Assembly: GCA_902805735.1 (NCBI GenBank)
Contig: CADCTW010000133.1
Location: 1 to 64,000 of the forward strand
Source of the DNA: an uncultured Gemmatimonadota bacterium
Lineage (GTDB): Bacteria > Gemmatimonadota > Gemmatimonadetes > Longimicrobiales > Longimicrobiaceae
Length of the DNA: 64,000 nt
Direction of reading: 5' to 3'
A program made the translations under genes and the position numbers. The stretch's first letter is position 1. Each line of letters opens with the position of its first letter. The notes under the pieces are model-generated. The model had not been told where the DNA came from, ran no database searches, and saw nothing but the letters and a program-made list of their open reading frames with translations. Positions 37,377 through 45,317 of this stretch are shown in pieces.

Positions 37377-38258
37377 TCAATCCCAGGCGATCTTCTCCGA
37401 AGGGACCATCCCGAGGCGCTCAAGGTGCTGCAGCGCCTCTCCCACACGCTCGTCGGTGAACTCCCGCCACTGCGCCTTGTCCTTCCACTGCTCGATGCGG
37501 CCGACCTCCTCCAGGATGGAGCCGACGCTCACCGGTTCGTCCCGCTTCATGAGGCGCCGGCTCAGCGACAGCACCGTGGCCCAGACCGCGAGTTCCCAGC
37601 CCGTGTACGGCGAAAGTACCCCCATCAGGTCCTCGGCGAGCCCGGCATCCTGGAGAATGGGCCGCGCCATGGCCACGGCGGCCGCCGAGTTCGGTCCGGG
37701 GGTGATGAATCGGTCGTCGACAACGATCCACCCCTCTCTCTTTCCATTCGGTTCTGCATCCAGGTGCTTCAGCTGCGGGTCGAAGGGTCCCTTGCGGTGC
37801 ATTCGGAAAGAAACAAAGAGGCCGAGCTTGAGGGCGGCCTCGAGCAGGTACAGCGCCTTCTGCACTTTAACGCGGTCCAGAATCGGGTCGGCGGGGTAGA
37901 GCTGCGCGGCGACCCAGGCGAAGACGACGCTCCGCTTCGCCCTCCACTCCGCGGTTTTGCGCGGTGCAGCGCGGGGCTGTCGCCTCCGCAGCACCCGCTC
38001 GCCGACCCGGCGCTCGGCACCGTCCGCGGTGGCGACCGCGCGATACTCGTCAAGTGCGCGCTCGGCGCCCCGCTGCAGCGCCTCCCGCTGGCGTGTAGTG
38101 GGTTCCGCGATCACAGTATCAGCAAACTCGTCCAGCAGGTCCTCGATCGCATCTTCGTGCTCCGGGTAGCGGTCGAGCCAGTGCAATGCGTTGAGCGAAC
38201 GGGTCCGCTGGAACTCGTCGCGCATCCGCTGCTCAACCTCGTGGAAAGCCTCGGGCAT
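37377..38258 (-). CDS. hypothetical protein with Panacea/DUF4065-like region, 293 aa
   Basis: The central part (about residues 125-165) reads VKVQKALYLLEAAL ... HRKGPFDPQL, resembling the K-Q-K-LYL ... GPF pattern of Panacea/SocA-like (DUF4065) proteins, a domain common in antitoxins and phage-linked genes. The N-terminal 110 residues are helical and acidic/basic; the C-terminus is a winged-helix-like tail. AGAGAGA precedes the ATG. It is 39 nt downstream of a sigma-like gene and probably co-transcribed. The family link is weak. Confidence 0.6.
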   Translation of the reverse strand: MPEAFHEVEQRMRDEFQRTRSLNALHWLDRYPEHEDAIEDLLDEFADTVIAEPTTRQREALQRGAERALDEYRAVATADGAERRVGERVLRRRQPRAAPRKTAEWRAKRSVVFAWVAAQLYPADPILDRVKVQKALYLLEAALKLGLFVSFRMHRKGPFDPQLKHLDAEPNGKREGWIVVDDRFITPGPNSAAAVAMARPILQDAGLAEDLMGVLSPYTGWELAVWATVLSLSRRLMKRDEPVSVGSILEEVGRIEQWKDKAQWREFTDERVGEALQHLERLGMVPSEKIAWD

Positions 38259-38297
38259 GATCGTCTCTCTTTAGGGGCGATCCCTCGCCCGGTCCGT

Positions 38298-39254
38298 TTA
38301 GTCGTCTTTCACGCAGTAGCCGAGTTCCTGGAGGAGCGCGACCAGCTCGGCGTCCTGCCGGAAGAGCTGGCGGGCACGCTTCCGCCAGTCCTTAACCGTA
38401 CGGACGGTTTTTCCGTACCTATGCGCGACATCCCCAGCCTTCACCAGCCGCCCTACCGCATCAACCTCCAGCGCGTCCTGCAGGTAGGGGTGCATCTTGG
38501 CGAGCGCCGCCCTGAGGGCCTCGACCGCGCGCGCCAGCCGTTCGCCGCGTGCGGGGTCCCTGAGGTCCAGGCCGGTATGGTCGCTCACCTCATCGAGAAC
38601 GAGCATTGGGGGCATGCGGGCGAACGACTCCCCCTTGTTTGGATTGCCCGTGCGCCCCTGGCGCCCGCGCTGGACCCGGGTGTTCCGCACGAGCGTCTGC
38701 AGCCGGCGGTGTAGCGCGACCCGGAAGATCTCTTCCCATAGCCGGTCGCCCTCACGGCGCGAGAGGACGCCGCTGAGGATCATCGTGTACGCAGCCTGGC
38801 TGAAGTCTTCCAAGTCCGCCTCCTGCATGGGCGCACGCATGTAGCTCACGCGCACGGACATTCTCAGGATCTTCCGGTGGATCCTCCAGGCCGCGCGTGG
38901 GCTCTGGTTTGCCGCGTCCACCGGGCCGAAGAGGCCCCGCAGACAGCCCGATGACAGGCCATTCTCCGCGTCGTTCCGAAGCGCCTCAGGCGTGCGCAGC
39001 GCGCGCACCATCAACTCGGGCCGAAGCTTCGGGATGCGTCCGATAAAGCACTCACGCGCGCGGGTGGTCCGCAGGTGCTCAACAATCTGCATCTCCCGCT
39101 CCATTCGCGTGCGCGCGTTTTCCTCCCGCACAGGCCAAGAGAGTGGCTGGAACTTCTTCTTGTGGGTTTTTGGCGACGTTTCTGGATTCTGTGGGATGGG
39201 ACTTTCCATGTCACCGCGCCTGTCTCTTCGGGTTTTAAGAGGCATTTGCGACAT
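38298..39254 (-). CDS. sigma-factor-like / HTH protein, 318 aa
   Basis: A region around LEDFSQAAYTMIL ... LWEEIFRVALHRRL resembles sigma region 2, and the C-terminus has a region-4-like helix-turn-helix (GDVAHRYGKTVRTVKDWRKRARQLF). The length is greater than that of ECF sigmas and the linker is long. The alternative start MESPIP (39209) would remove 15 residues. Lying within a mobile block, it may direct transcription of island genes. A non-sigma HTH regulator is the alternative. Confidence 0.6.
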   Translation of the reverse strand: MSQMPLKTRRDRRGDMESPIPQNPETSPKTHKKKFQPLSWPVREENARTRMEREMQIVEHLRTTRARECFIGRIPKLRPELMVRALRTPEALRNDAENGLSSGCLRGLFGPVDAANQSPRAAWRIHRKILRMSVRVSYMRAPMQEADLEDFSQAAYTMILSGVLSRREGDRLWEEIFRVALHRRLQTLVRNTRVQRGRQGRTGNPNKGESFARMPPMLVLDEVSDHTGLDLRDPARGERLARAVEALRAALAKMHPYLQDALEVDAVGRLVKAGDVAHRYGKTVRTVKDWRKRARQLFRQDAELVALLQELGYCVKDD

Positions 39255-39447
39255 AATCTACCGCAGTAACAACGATGGCAAGCCCCGGTTGCTCGTGGTG
39301 GTCGGCGGTGAACTCTCAGTTGCGGAACGGAACGGAGCGGTGCGGTGCACCCCCTCGACCAGCCGGCAGGTCGCCCCACGCACGGGTGCTCCACCGCGCC
39401 CTGAACCGCGTCGCTTCCCCAAACGGAGTGATCCGCCATGCACGGGC

Positions 39448-40320
39448 TTACGAGGTGCGCTCCTCCCGGTGCTCGTGTTCGCGATCACCTTGAACAGGTT
39501 CTACGATCTCCAATGTGAGCGGCGCATCTGGGTCCGCGTGGCCGCTCCGGATGAGGTCGTTTCGAACGCGGTGCACCCCACGGAGCATCTCGGCCGCGCC
39601 AATTTTGCGGCGGGTGTCCAGCACGAACTTGAACGTGCGCTCCGGGAGCACATCGATCCAGAGCGTTCCGTCCCGGTCGAGAAACTTTGCTACATTCGTC
39701 GGCGGATCTTCCGCGGGAACAAAGAAGAGGAACAAGAATCCCGAGATCACTACCCGGACGATTCTGAATTCGCCCTGATCCGTCGTAGAGGGAGGGAGTA
39801 TCAGCTGTGGGCTGAAGGCTCCGTTCTCCTCCAGTAGAAGGGCGACGATTGCACACGGGTACTGGTTGGGATCGGGCGCGTGGCCATAGAGGAGGATCTG
39901 GCGAATGATCTCCGCGTCTGCCGCCAGCTCGATGTCGCCGCGAATTCGGTGCGATGTCGCGTTCAGACGCCAGAGTAGCGAAAGAAGAAACAGGCGAAAA
40001 GGCTCGTACTGAATGCCAGTCAGAGAGAAGGTGGTCGGACCCTCTCGGAGGCGTGAAGACCCAAGGAGTTGTCGGAAAACTCCGCTCGCGTAACGTTCCC
40101 ACCCGGATAGCCGCTGCTCGCAAGCAAAGCACAGGAGGTACTCACGAATTCCCTTCTGGAGGGGTGGGCTCGCCCGCTTCAGTGGGTCCGCCTCGACAAG
40201 CGGAAACCTGTGATTGTTGTCATAGAGCCCCTTGTACAGGAACTCGGAGATGACATGTGAGTTCTGGAGTTGGGCGGTCTCGCCACAGAGCGCGCACGGA
40301 GCAACTGGGCCTTTTGCCAT
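39448..40320 (-). CDS. HNH-like zinc-binding protein, 290 aa
   Basis: The N-terminus has CALCGE, then LQNSHVISEFLYKGL and later LLCFACEQRLS, the Cys-x2-Cys ... SH ... Cys-x2-Cys layout of HNH-type zinc folds. The middle is hydrophobic and helical; the C-terminus is charged (EHEHREE). The catalytic His may be H25 of NSH, but the final HNH His is not obvious, so nuclease activity is uncertain. The ATG is preceded by GGGGAA. It lies between the SIR2 gene and the sigma-like gene on the same strand, in a typical defence-type neighbourhood. Confidence 0.6.
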   Translation of the reverse strand: MAKGPVAPCALCGETAQLQNSHVISEFLYKGLYDNNHRFPLVEADPLKRASPPLQKGIREYLLCFACEQRLSGWERYASGVFRQLLGSSRLREGPTTFSLTGIQYEPFRLFLLSLLWRLNATSHRIRGDIELAADAEIIRQILLYGHAPDPNQYPCAIVALLLEENGAFSPQLILPPSTTDQGEFRIVRVVISGFLFLFFVPAEDPPTNVAKFLDRDGTLWIDVLPERTFKFVLDTRRKIGAAEMLRGVHRVRNDLIRSGHADPDAPLTLEIVEPVQGDREHEHREERTS

Positions 40321-40724
40321 TTTCCCCAAAGGTATCAGGATGCTGGTGAGTGGAACTCAGATCCTGCGCGCGGATCGCAACATCCGCTCCGCCCCTTGTT
40401 CCGTACCGCGGGGGTGCTGCTCCGACGGCTCCGATGTCCCGGTGGCATTCCGGGTCTCCTTATCCGGTGCATCGGAGAACGCACTCAGGACCGCAGTGGG
40501 AGAGTACTTGGATGGCGGCGAGACGTACCTGTTGTACTCGGCTGAGGCTGCACACCGCCGGTACTGGGCTGGTCTCCCATCGAAAAGGCGCTCGTCACCT
40601 TCTTCGCGCAGGGGCTGCGTCGCACGGAGCGGCGACGGAGCCGGCACTGGCCACGCACCCTCGGTATCCCAGGCGGGGCGGCGCACCCATGTGCACCGCT
40701 CCGCTCATCATCTGGGGCAGCGCC
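40321..40724. other. intergenic region between SIR2 gene and HNH-like gene
   Basis: 404 nt. Short frames occur on both strands (for example a 109-codon minus frame at 40357-40686) but lack a ribosome site and family features. It probably holds the promoter of the HNH-like gene. Confidence 0.35.
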
Positions 40725-43700
40725 TCATCGTCCGCTGTCTTCAGGGCTGCTCAGCACGAAGGCACGTAGCGCCGCCGCGTTGCGGCAGGACACCCTGGCC
40801 ATGTGCTCACAGATTTCCAGCAGGACCTCGCGATCCGCTCCCGAAGCCGCGGCGTTCCGGACTGCCTCCTCGACAAAGGCGCATTCGTAGTCCAGCCGGC
40901 TCGCCCCCGCGATCACATGTGAGATCAACCGTGCCGCTGCGGTAGGGTAGCGGGCAGTAAGGTCGTTCTTCCTAAGCCGGTAGAGCAGGGTGTTGTGCTC
41001 GCTGCGAGGAACGGGAGCCGCGCACACTTTGTCGACGGCGTTGGGGAACGCTTCCCCGAGGGAGAGCGGCCATTCCGCCATCGTGGTCCTCTCTTCCGCG
41101 CTAAGGGGGCGCGGAACTCCCGTGAGTCGCAACGACCAGAACTCCTCGATCCAGCGATCCCATGCGGCCGCAGCCGCCGACGGATCGAGATCGCTGAGCG
41201 CAAAGGAAAGCCGCGACGCCCACCGGACGCGGATATCGGGGCTCGCATCCCGCACGAACCGCAGCAGCCATCCGCTCTTCAATGGGTCCGTGGCACTGTG
41301 CAACGCTGCACCAGCGAGGCGTGCGACGAGCCCGTCAGCCACCGGAGCGAGCTCGGCGTCCGCGTGCTCGAAGGAGTCGATCAGGGAAGGGAGCATCTCT
41401 TTGAACAGGGACTCGTTCCACTGTCCCCATGTCAGGAACCCGTGCCACATCCGTGCTGCTTCGTGCACGTCGGCGGTCCAGTCGAAGAGCGGAAGCAGAT
41501 GCGCCCGCGTCCATTCGGGATCCGCACTGAACAACGCCAGTGTCTGACTGGCAAGTGCCACGCGCCCCATCTCGGCACCGTATCCGTCGGCCCTGATGTG
41601 ACCCTCGAATCGACGGCGGTAATCGGTTGCGAGTCCGCCCCATGACTCGCCCGCCGCGGCTCGCCGGGCCGCAAGCGTCCGCAGCCACACGAGGGTGAGG
41701 CGTCCGGAAGGGTGATTGATCGCCGCAGTAAGCCACGACGCGTCACCGCGATTAGCTTCGGGGTTGCTTTGATCAGGCTGCGCGGCCAATCGGTCCGCGA
41801 TCCGCTCTATCGAGACTAGAAAGGCCGGCGGGAAGTCTTCGCGTCGGCGGTCCAAGACCGCTTCGAGCAAATGCGTGATGGGCTCCTGGAGTGAGTCGAG
41901 GCGGTGCGTCCGTTCGAGAAGCCCAAACACCATCTCCCACTCCGCGTCCGTGCGCGTACCTTCTCCCCAGGCGCGCAACAGGGGCTCCCATAAATCGGAC
42001 GACCAGTCGGCACGCCGCTCCAGCACGAGCGCCAATCCCCACCCCCATTCGAACGAGCGGGTGGACGCCTCACGCACCGCCTCCAGAAGTCCCCCCCGTT
42101 TCGGACCTGCCCAGGGGTGCCTTTCACCGCGGAATGTGGTGAGGAACTTCAGTTGTTCGTCGGCGGGCAAAAGGAGGATCTCCTCGACAGCGCCGGAAGC
42201 CGTTGGGTCGCCCCAGGTAGCTCCTTCAGACCAGTGGTCCAGATCCGGGTGGGTCCGCGGCGCAAACTCCGGGTGGCTCTGTTGCAGCCGGTTGAAGTGC
42301 CGTTCGGTGGCCGCACAATCGGGAGCGATCTGCCGGAGCCACACAGCCAGATTGTATCTGGAGTACTCCCGGATTTCCCGCTCGTCCGCATCCTCATCGT
42401 CCTGCTGCGCAGACGCCTTCATGGAGTGGCGGATCAAGCGGGACCGAGCTCGTGCGCTGGCTTCAGGGTACCAGCGTTCGAGCAGCCTGAAGACCTCATG
42501 CTTCAGCTGGAACGCGTAAAGCCAACCTCGCCGCTCGACTTCCTGTAATGCGTCGTCGGGTTGGAGCGTTGGGTGCTCCGTCAACGCGTGAACACTGAGC
42601 CGTCGCAGGAGGGGCGAAGCCGCCGCCGCCCACTGGTTCTGCAACGCAGTGCCTTCCGTCGGCCTGTGCCGTACGAGCCACTCGATAACGTCGCGTCCCG
42701 CGTCAACGAGGAAGCCGAACTCGCCAGGCATCGCATCCTGGGGGTGTGCCTCGATGGCAGACCGGCGGAAGCTCATCGGGTCCCACGTCGCCGTGGCACT
42801 TCCAAGCACGTGGAGCAGGGTGTGTGCATGGTTGAGGTGGCCGGTAATCACCGGGCCGAGGACGTCGTAGAGCTCCGCAACGTGCGGCGCAAAGAACTTG
42901 TCCCACCCCGTTCTCAGTTCGTACTCCTCCGACGCGAGACCGATCTCGCCTGCGATGTGGACGGTGGGATGCGCGGAGCTTTGGGTGGGCCAACGCTGCT
43001 CGAGCTTGAGACGGGGACGCGAGAGAAACTCGAACAGGAGCAGAGCGGCGGTGCGGTCGTCTGGCCATGCGCAGGACTGGAGCAAGAACCCCCCGAACGG
43101 CCGCGCCCACCGAGGGTGCGCGGTTTGGCAGAGAACGGCGATCCACGCGCCGAACACATCGCCTACGGGGTGGGGTTCCTTGAACGCGAGCTCCCGCGCA
43201 AGCGCCTGCCACAGGTCCCAGCCGAGGTCGGGCCCCTTGCGGCGGACGAGGTCGAGCGCGTTGGCCGGGTGCTCGATCGCGAACCGGTTCGCGAACCACT
43301 GCGCAATCTCATAGGATTCGTGGGCGGACTCCACAGACCCTGTAAACAGGCGGTCGAGGAGGCCGCGCTGGTCCGCCCAGTCGAGCCACTCTGGTGATCG
43401 CGCGTGCGCCAGGAAGAAGCGGCGACGGATCGGGTTGTGGAGCGCCGCCTCCAAGTAGCTGGTCGACTCCTGCTCCAGTGGTGGAGGATACTCGACGAGC
43501 GTGCGGATCCGTGCCTCGTGGTCCAGCGCACCCATGTGGGCGTGCATGCCCCAATCCGAGATGGCGTCCGTCAGGGCTCCATAGCGATCGCCGGCGGACC
43601 TAAGAGGGAAAGTGACCGGGTTTACCCCCAGGAAGCTCCACCATCGTTCTTGCTCCTCGCCCGGCGAGGAAAAGGCGAAGCGCGGACGAGTTCCGGTCAC

Positions 43701-44330
43701 GAGGCTCCGTGCGAGATACGTCATCACCGGATCTCGATGGCTGTATCCAACAAACAGGACAGTGTAGCGGCTGAACATGTCCACCAGCATCCGGGTCGCC
43801 CAGCCGTCCGATAGGTACGCACGGCCGAACTCGCGGTCGGTGAGCACGAGTGGCCGATCCGGCTTGGCGAGAGCTCCGTGCAGGTAGACGATCCCGTGAA
43901 AGTCGCGGCCCAGGGGGAGCGCCGGCGCGAAGTAGGTCTCAACCCCCTCCGGAAATAGTTCCTTCGCGGCCGTCGAGAGATGTGGATCGAAGTTCGTGGT
44001 GACGATCCGCACGTTTCCGCGCGTCGAGAAGAGCGAGAGCAAACCCCTGTGCAGGGCAGTCGGCGCCGAGCCTGGCGCGGCCAGGATGCTGCGCGTCCGC
44101 CCCGTTACGTCGATCCCTTGCGCCTCGAGACGGCCGAGGTAGCGATCATCCGGTTCGTCGGTGTCCCGGGCTAACGATCCCGCCGAAACTTGATCAGTGA
44201 GTCGGCGGAAGTCGGGGAGGCTCGAAGGCCAGCCGACCGAGACTCCGGCACCAGCAAATACGACGAGCTCACCCGCCTGCTGCGCTTCCAGCAACGCTTC
44301 GGGCAGGTTCACCTCCGGGTTGATCCACAT
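40725..44330 (-). CDS. SIR2-domain protein, 1201 aa (defence-associated sirtuin type)
   Basis: The N-terminal roughly 270 residues are a SIR2-like NADase domain: FAGAGVSVG (25-33), TTNFD with N113, YLHG with H151, and FVGYSHRDP. N113 and H151 correspond to the Asn/His pair required for NAD cleavage in anti-phage sirtuins. The remaining roughly 930 residues are a helical-repeat domain, probably the phage-sensing part, as in DSR-type proteins. Such proteins deplete NAD+ on infection and stop phage spread. It is divergent from the recombinase-2 operon. No second defence subunit overlaps it. Which phage trigger it recognises cannot be read. Confidence 0.85.
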   Translation of the reverse strand: MWINPEVNLPEALLEAQQAGELVVFAGAGVSVGWPSSLPDFRRLTDQVSAGSLARDTDEPDDRYLGRLEAQGIDVTGRTRSILAAPGSAPTALHRGLLSLFSTRGNVRIVTTNFDPHLSTAAKELFPEGVETYFAPALPLGRDFHGIVYLHGALAKPDRPLVLTDREFGRAYLSDGWATRMLVDMFSRYTVLFVGYSHRDPVMTYLARSLVTGTRPRFAFSSPGEEQERWWSFLGVNPVTFPLRSAGDRYGALTDAISDWGMHAHMGALDHEARIRTLVEYPPPLEQESTSYLEAALHNPIRRRFFLAHARSPEWLDWADQRGLLDRLFTGSVESAHESYEIAQWFANRFAIEHPANALDLVRRKGPDLGWDLWQALARELAFKEPHPVGDVFGAWIAVLCQTAHPRWARPFGGFLLQSCAWPDDRTAALLLFEFLSRPRLKLEQRWPTQSSAHPTVHIAGEIGLASEEYELRTGWDKFFAPHVAELYDVLGPVITGHLNHAHTLLHVLGSATATWDPMSFRRSAIEAHPQDAMPGEFGFLVDAGRDVIEWLVRHRPTEGTALQNQWAAAASPLLRRLSVHALTEHPTLQPDDALQEVERRGWLYAFQLKHEVFRLLERWYPEASARARSRLIRHSMKASAQQDDEDADEREIREYSRYNLAVWLRQIAPDCAATERHFNRLQQSHPEFAPRTHPDLDHWSEGATWGDPTASGAVEEILLLPADEQLKFLTTFRGERHPWAGPKRGGLLEAVREASTRSFEWGWGLALVLERRADWSSDLWEPLLRAWGEGTRTDAEWEMVFGLLERTHRLDSLQEPITHLLEAVLDRRREDFPPAFLVSIERIADRLAAQPDQSNPEANRGDASWLTAAINHPSGRLTLVWLRTLAARRAAAGESWGGLATDYRRRFEGHIRADGYGAEMGRVALASQTLALFSADPEWTRAHLLPLFDWTADVHEAARMWHGFLTWGQWNESLFKEMLPSLIDSFEHADAELAPVADGLVARLAGAALHSATDPLKSGWLLRFVRDASPDIRVRWASRLSFALSDLDPSAAAAAWDRWIEEFWSLRLTGVPRPLSAEERTTMAEWPLSLGEAFPNAVDKVCAAPVPRSEHNTLLYRLRKNDLTARYPTAAARLISHVIAGASRLDYECAFVEEAVRNAAASGADREVLLEICEHMARVSCRNAAALRAFVLSSPEDSGR

Positions 44331-44563
44331 TGGCTGTCCCGCGTGGCTGGGGGTACTGATCGCGCTCCGACGAGCCGCATCGGACCATCAATCTACCCTT
44401 CCACTACCGCCAGTGCCCACCGTTTGGAGGGAATGGACTCAGGAGAACGGTCTGTCGTCCCAAGCTTCCTTTAAACTTCACCCCTGGAGAGTCGTCGTGA
44501 GTGACCCCTGAGCGGACCCGGACCCGGGTCTCAGACACCAACCGCTCGAGGGGCTGAACCACG

Positions 44564-45121
44564 ATGTCAGCGAATGCACAATCTGCGGGGCAGACCAGAC
44601 CGACCCGCTCACACCGGGAGGGGAACCATGGTGATCTCTCATGCGGCGTGCCCGCAGAACGACGCTCCGAGCGTTCGTCCACCTCGCCGCCCCCGTCCCA
44701 GCTCGAACTCCTTCCCGCTGACAGCAACACCTCCTCCCCGCCTCCGTCCAGCGCTGCTTCCAACGGTTCGGGGATTTGTGCTAATCCGGGCTCGTTGTTC
44801 GAAGACCCCGGGTTAGCACAAATCCCCGAACCGTTGGCGGAGCAGCGTAGCGAGGAAAAGACGGAGGAGGAGATAGCCGCTCGCGAGGAGCGTGTCGCGC
44901 TGGCGGTGACCCGGCGGGAGAAGAGGGCCGCCCGTGATGGTGTGATGGGCGATCCGGTTCCTGAAGACCTGCGGGCGCTGTACGCGGCGTACGATCTCCG
45001 CCGCGTTGTCAGCGAGGTTCAGCAGATCGCGGAGTGGTTGGACGGCCTGGAGTTAGAGGGTGCCGCGGAAGCGTCTACTCGGGGGGAGGGCAACACGACC
45101 CGGGCTGAGGTGACGCCATGA
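44564..45121 (+). CDS. hypothetical protein upstream of recombinase 2, 185 aa
   Basis: GAGGGG lies 10 nt before the ATG and the stop overlaps the next ATG (ATGA). The N-terminal half is Ser/Pro-rich and low in structure. The C-terminal half (from about residue 92) is an acidic/basic helical domain ending LRRVVSEVQQIAEWLDGLEL. Residues about 66-92 are encoded by a 31-bp-arm hairpin, so the true start may lie downstream of it, for example the ATG at 44943. It may be an accessory factor of the recombinase. Confidence 0.45.
   Translation: MSANAQSAGQTRPTRSHREGNHGDLSCGVPAERRSERSSTSPPPSQLELLPADSNTSSPPPSSAASNGSGICANPGSLFEDPGLAQIPEPLAEQRSEEKTEEEIAAREERVALAVTRREKRAARDGVMGDPVPEDLRALYAAYDLRRVVSEVQQIAEWLDGLELEGAAEASTRGEGNTTRAEVTP
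44760..44837. repeat. long inverted repeat (31-bp arms, 16-nt loop)
   Basis: The left arm 44760-44790 starts CCAACGGTTCGGGGATTT; the right arm 44807-44837 is its complement with one difference, which becomes a G-U pair in RNA. The loop is 16 nt. Outer sequence (CGCTGC / GCAGCG) extends the symmetry imperfectly. It lies inside the reading frame at 44564. There is no T-run after it. Confidence 0.9.
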
Positions 45122-45312
45122 AGCGGAAGAGGGGAGAAGGGAAGGGCGGAGTCGTCCGGCTGCAGGACCGGGGCAGGCCGGCGGCGGACGAGCTGCGGAC
45201 GGGTGCGGGTGCGCTGATCCGGGTGGCCGCCATGGTCATGGAGGCGTCGTCGGAGCTCATCGCAATTGACGCGGAGTGGGTCGCCACCCACGTGCAGGTG
45301 AGGGCGCGTTGA
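45118..45312 (+). CDS. small protein between 44564 gene and recombinase 2, 64 aa
   Basis: A basic N-terminus (MKRKRGEGKGG) and a hydrophobic helix (ALIRVAAMVMEASSELIAI). It overlaps the upstream stop (ATGA) and its own stop overlaps a TTG that could start the recombinase (TTGA), so all three are likely translated together. The function is unknown. Confidence 0.5.
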   Translation: MKRKRGEGKGGVVRLQDRGRPAADELRTGAGALIRVAAMVMEASSELIAIDAEWVATHVQVRAR

Positions 45313-45317
45313 CGAAC

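Noticed and set aside
40357-40686. Possible 109-aa gene between SIR2 and HNH-like genes
   Set aside because: Composition is low-complexity and no start signal is visible.
44760-44837. Hairpin as an ordinary rho-independent terminator or serine-integrase att site
   Set aside because: It has no T-run and lies inside a frame; serine-integrase sites are short imperfect repeats around a 2-bp core, not 31-bp arms with a 16-nt loop.
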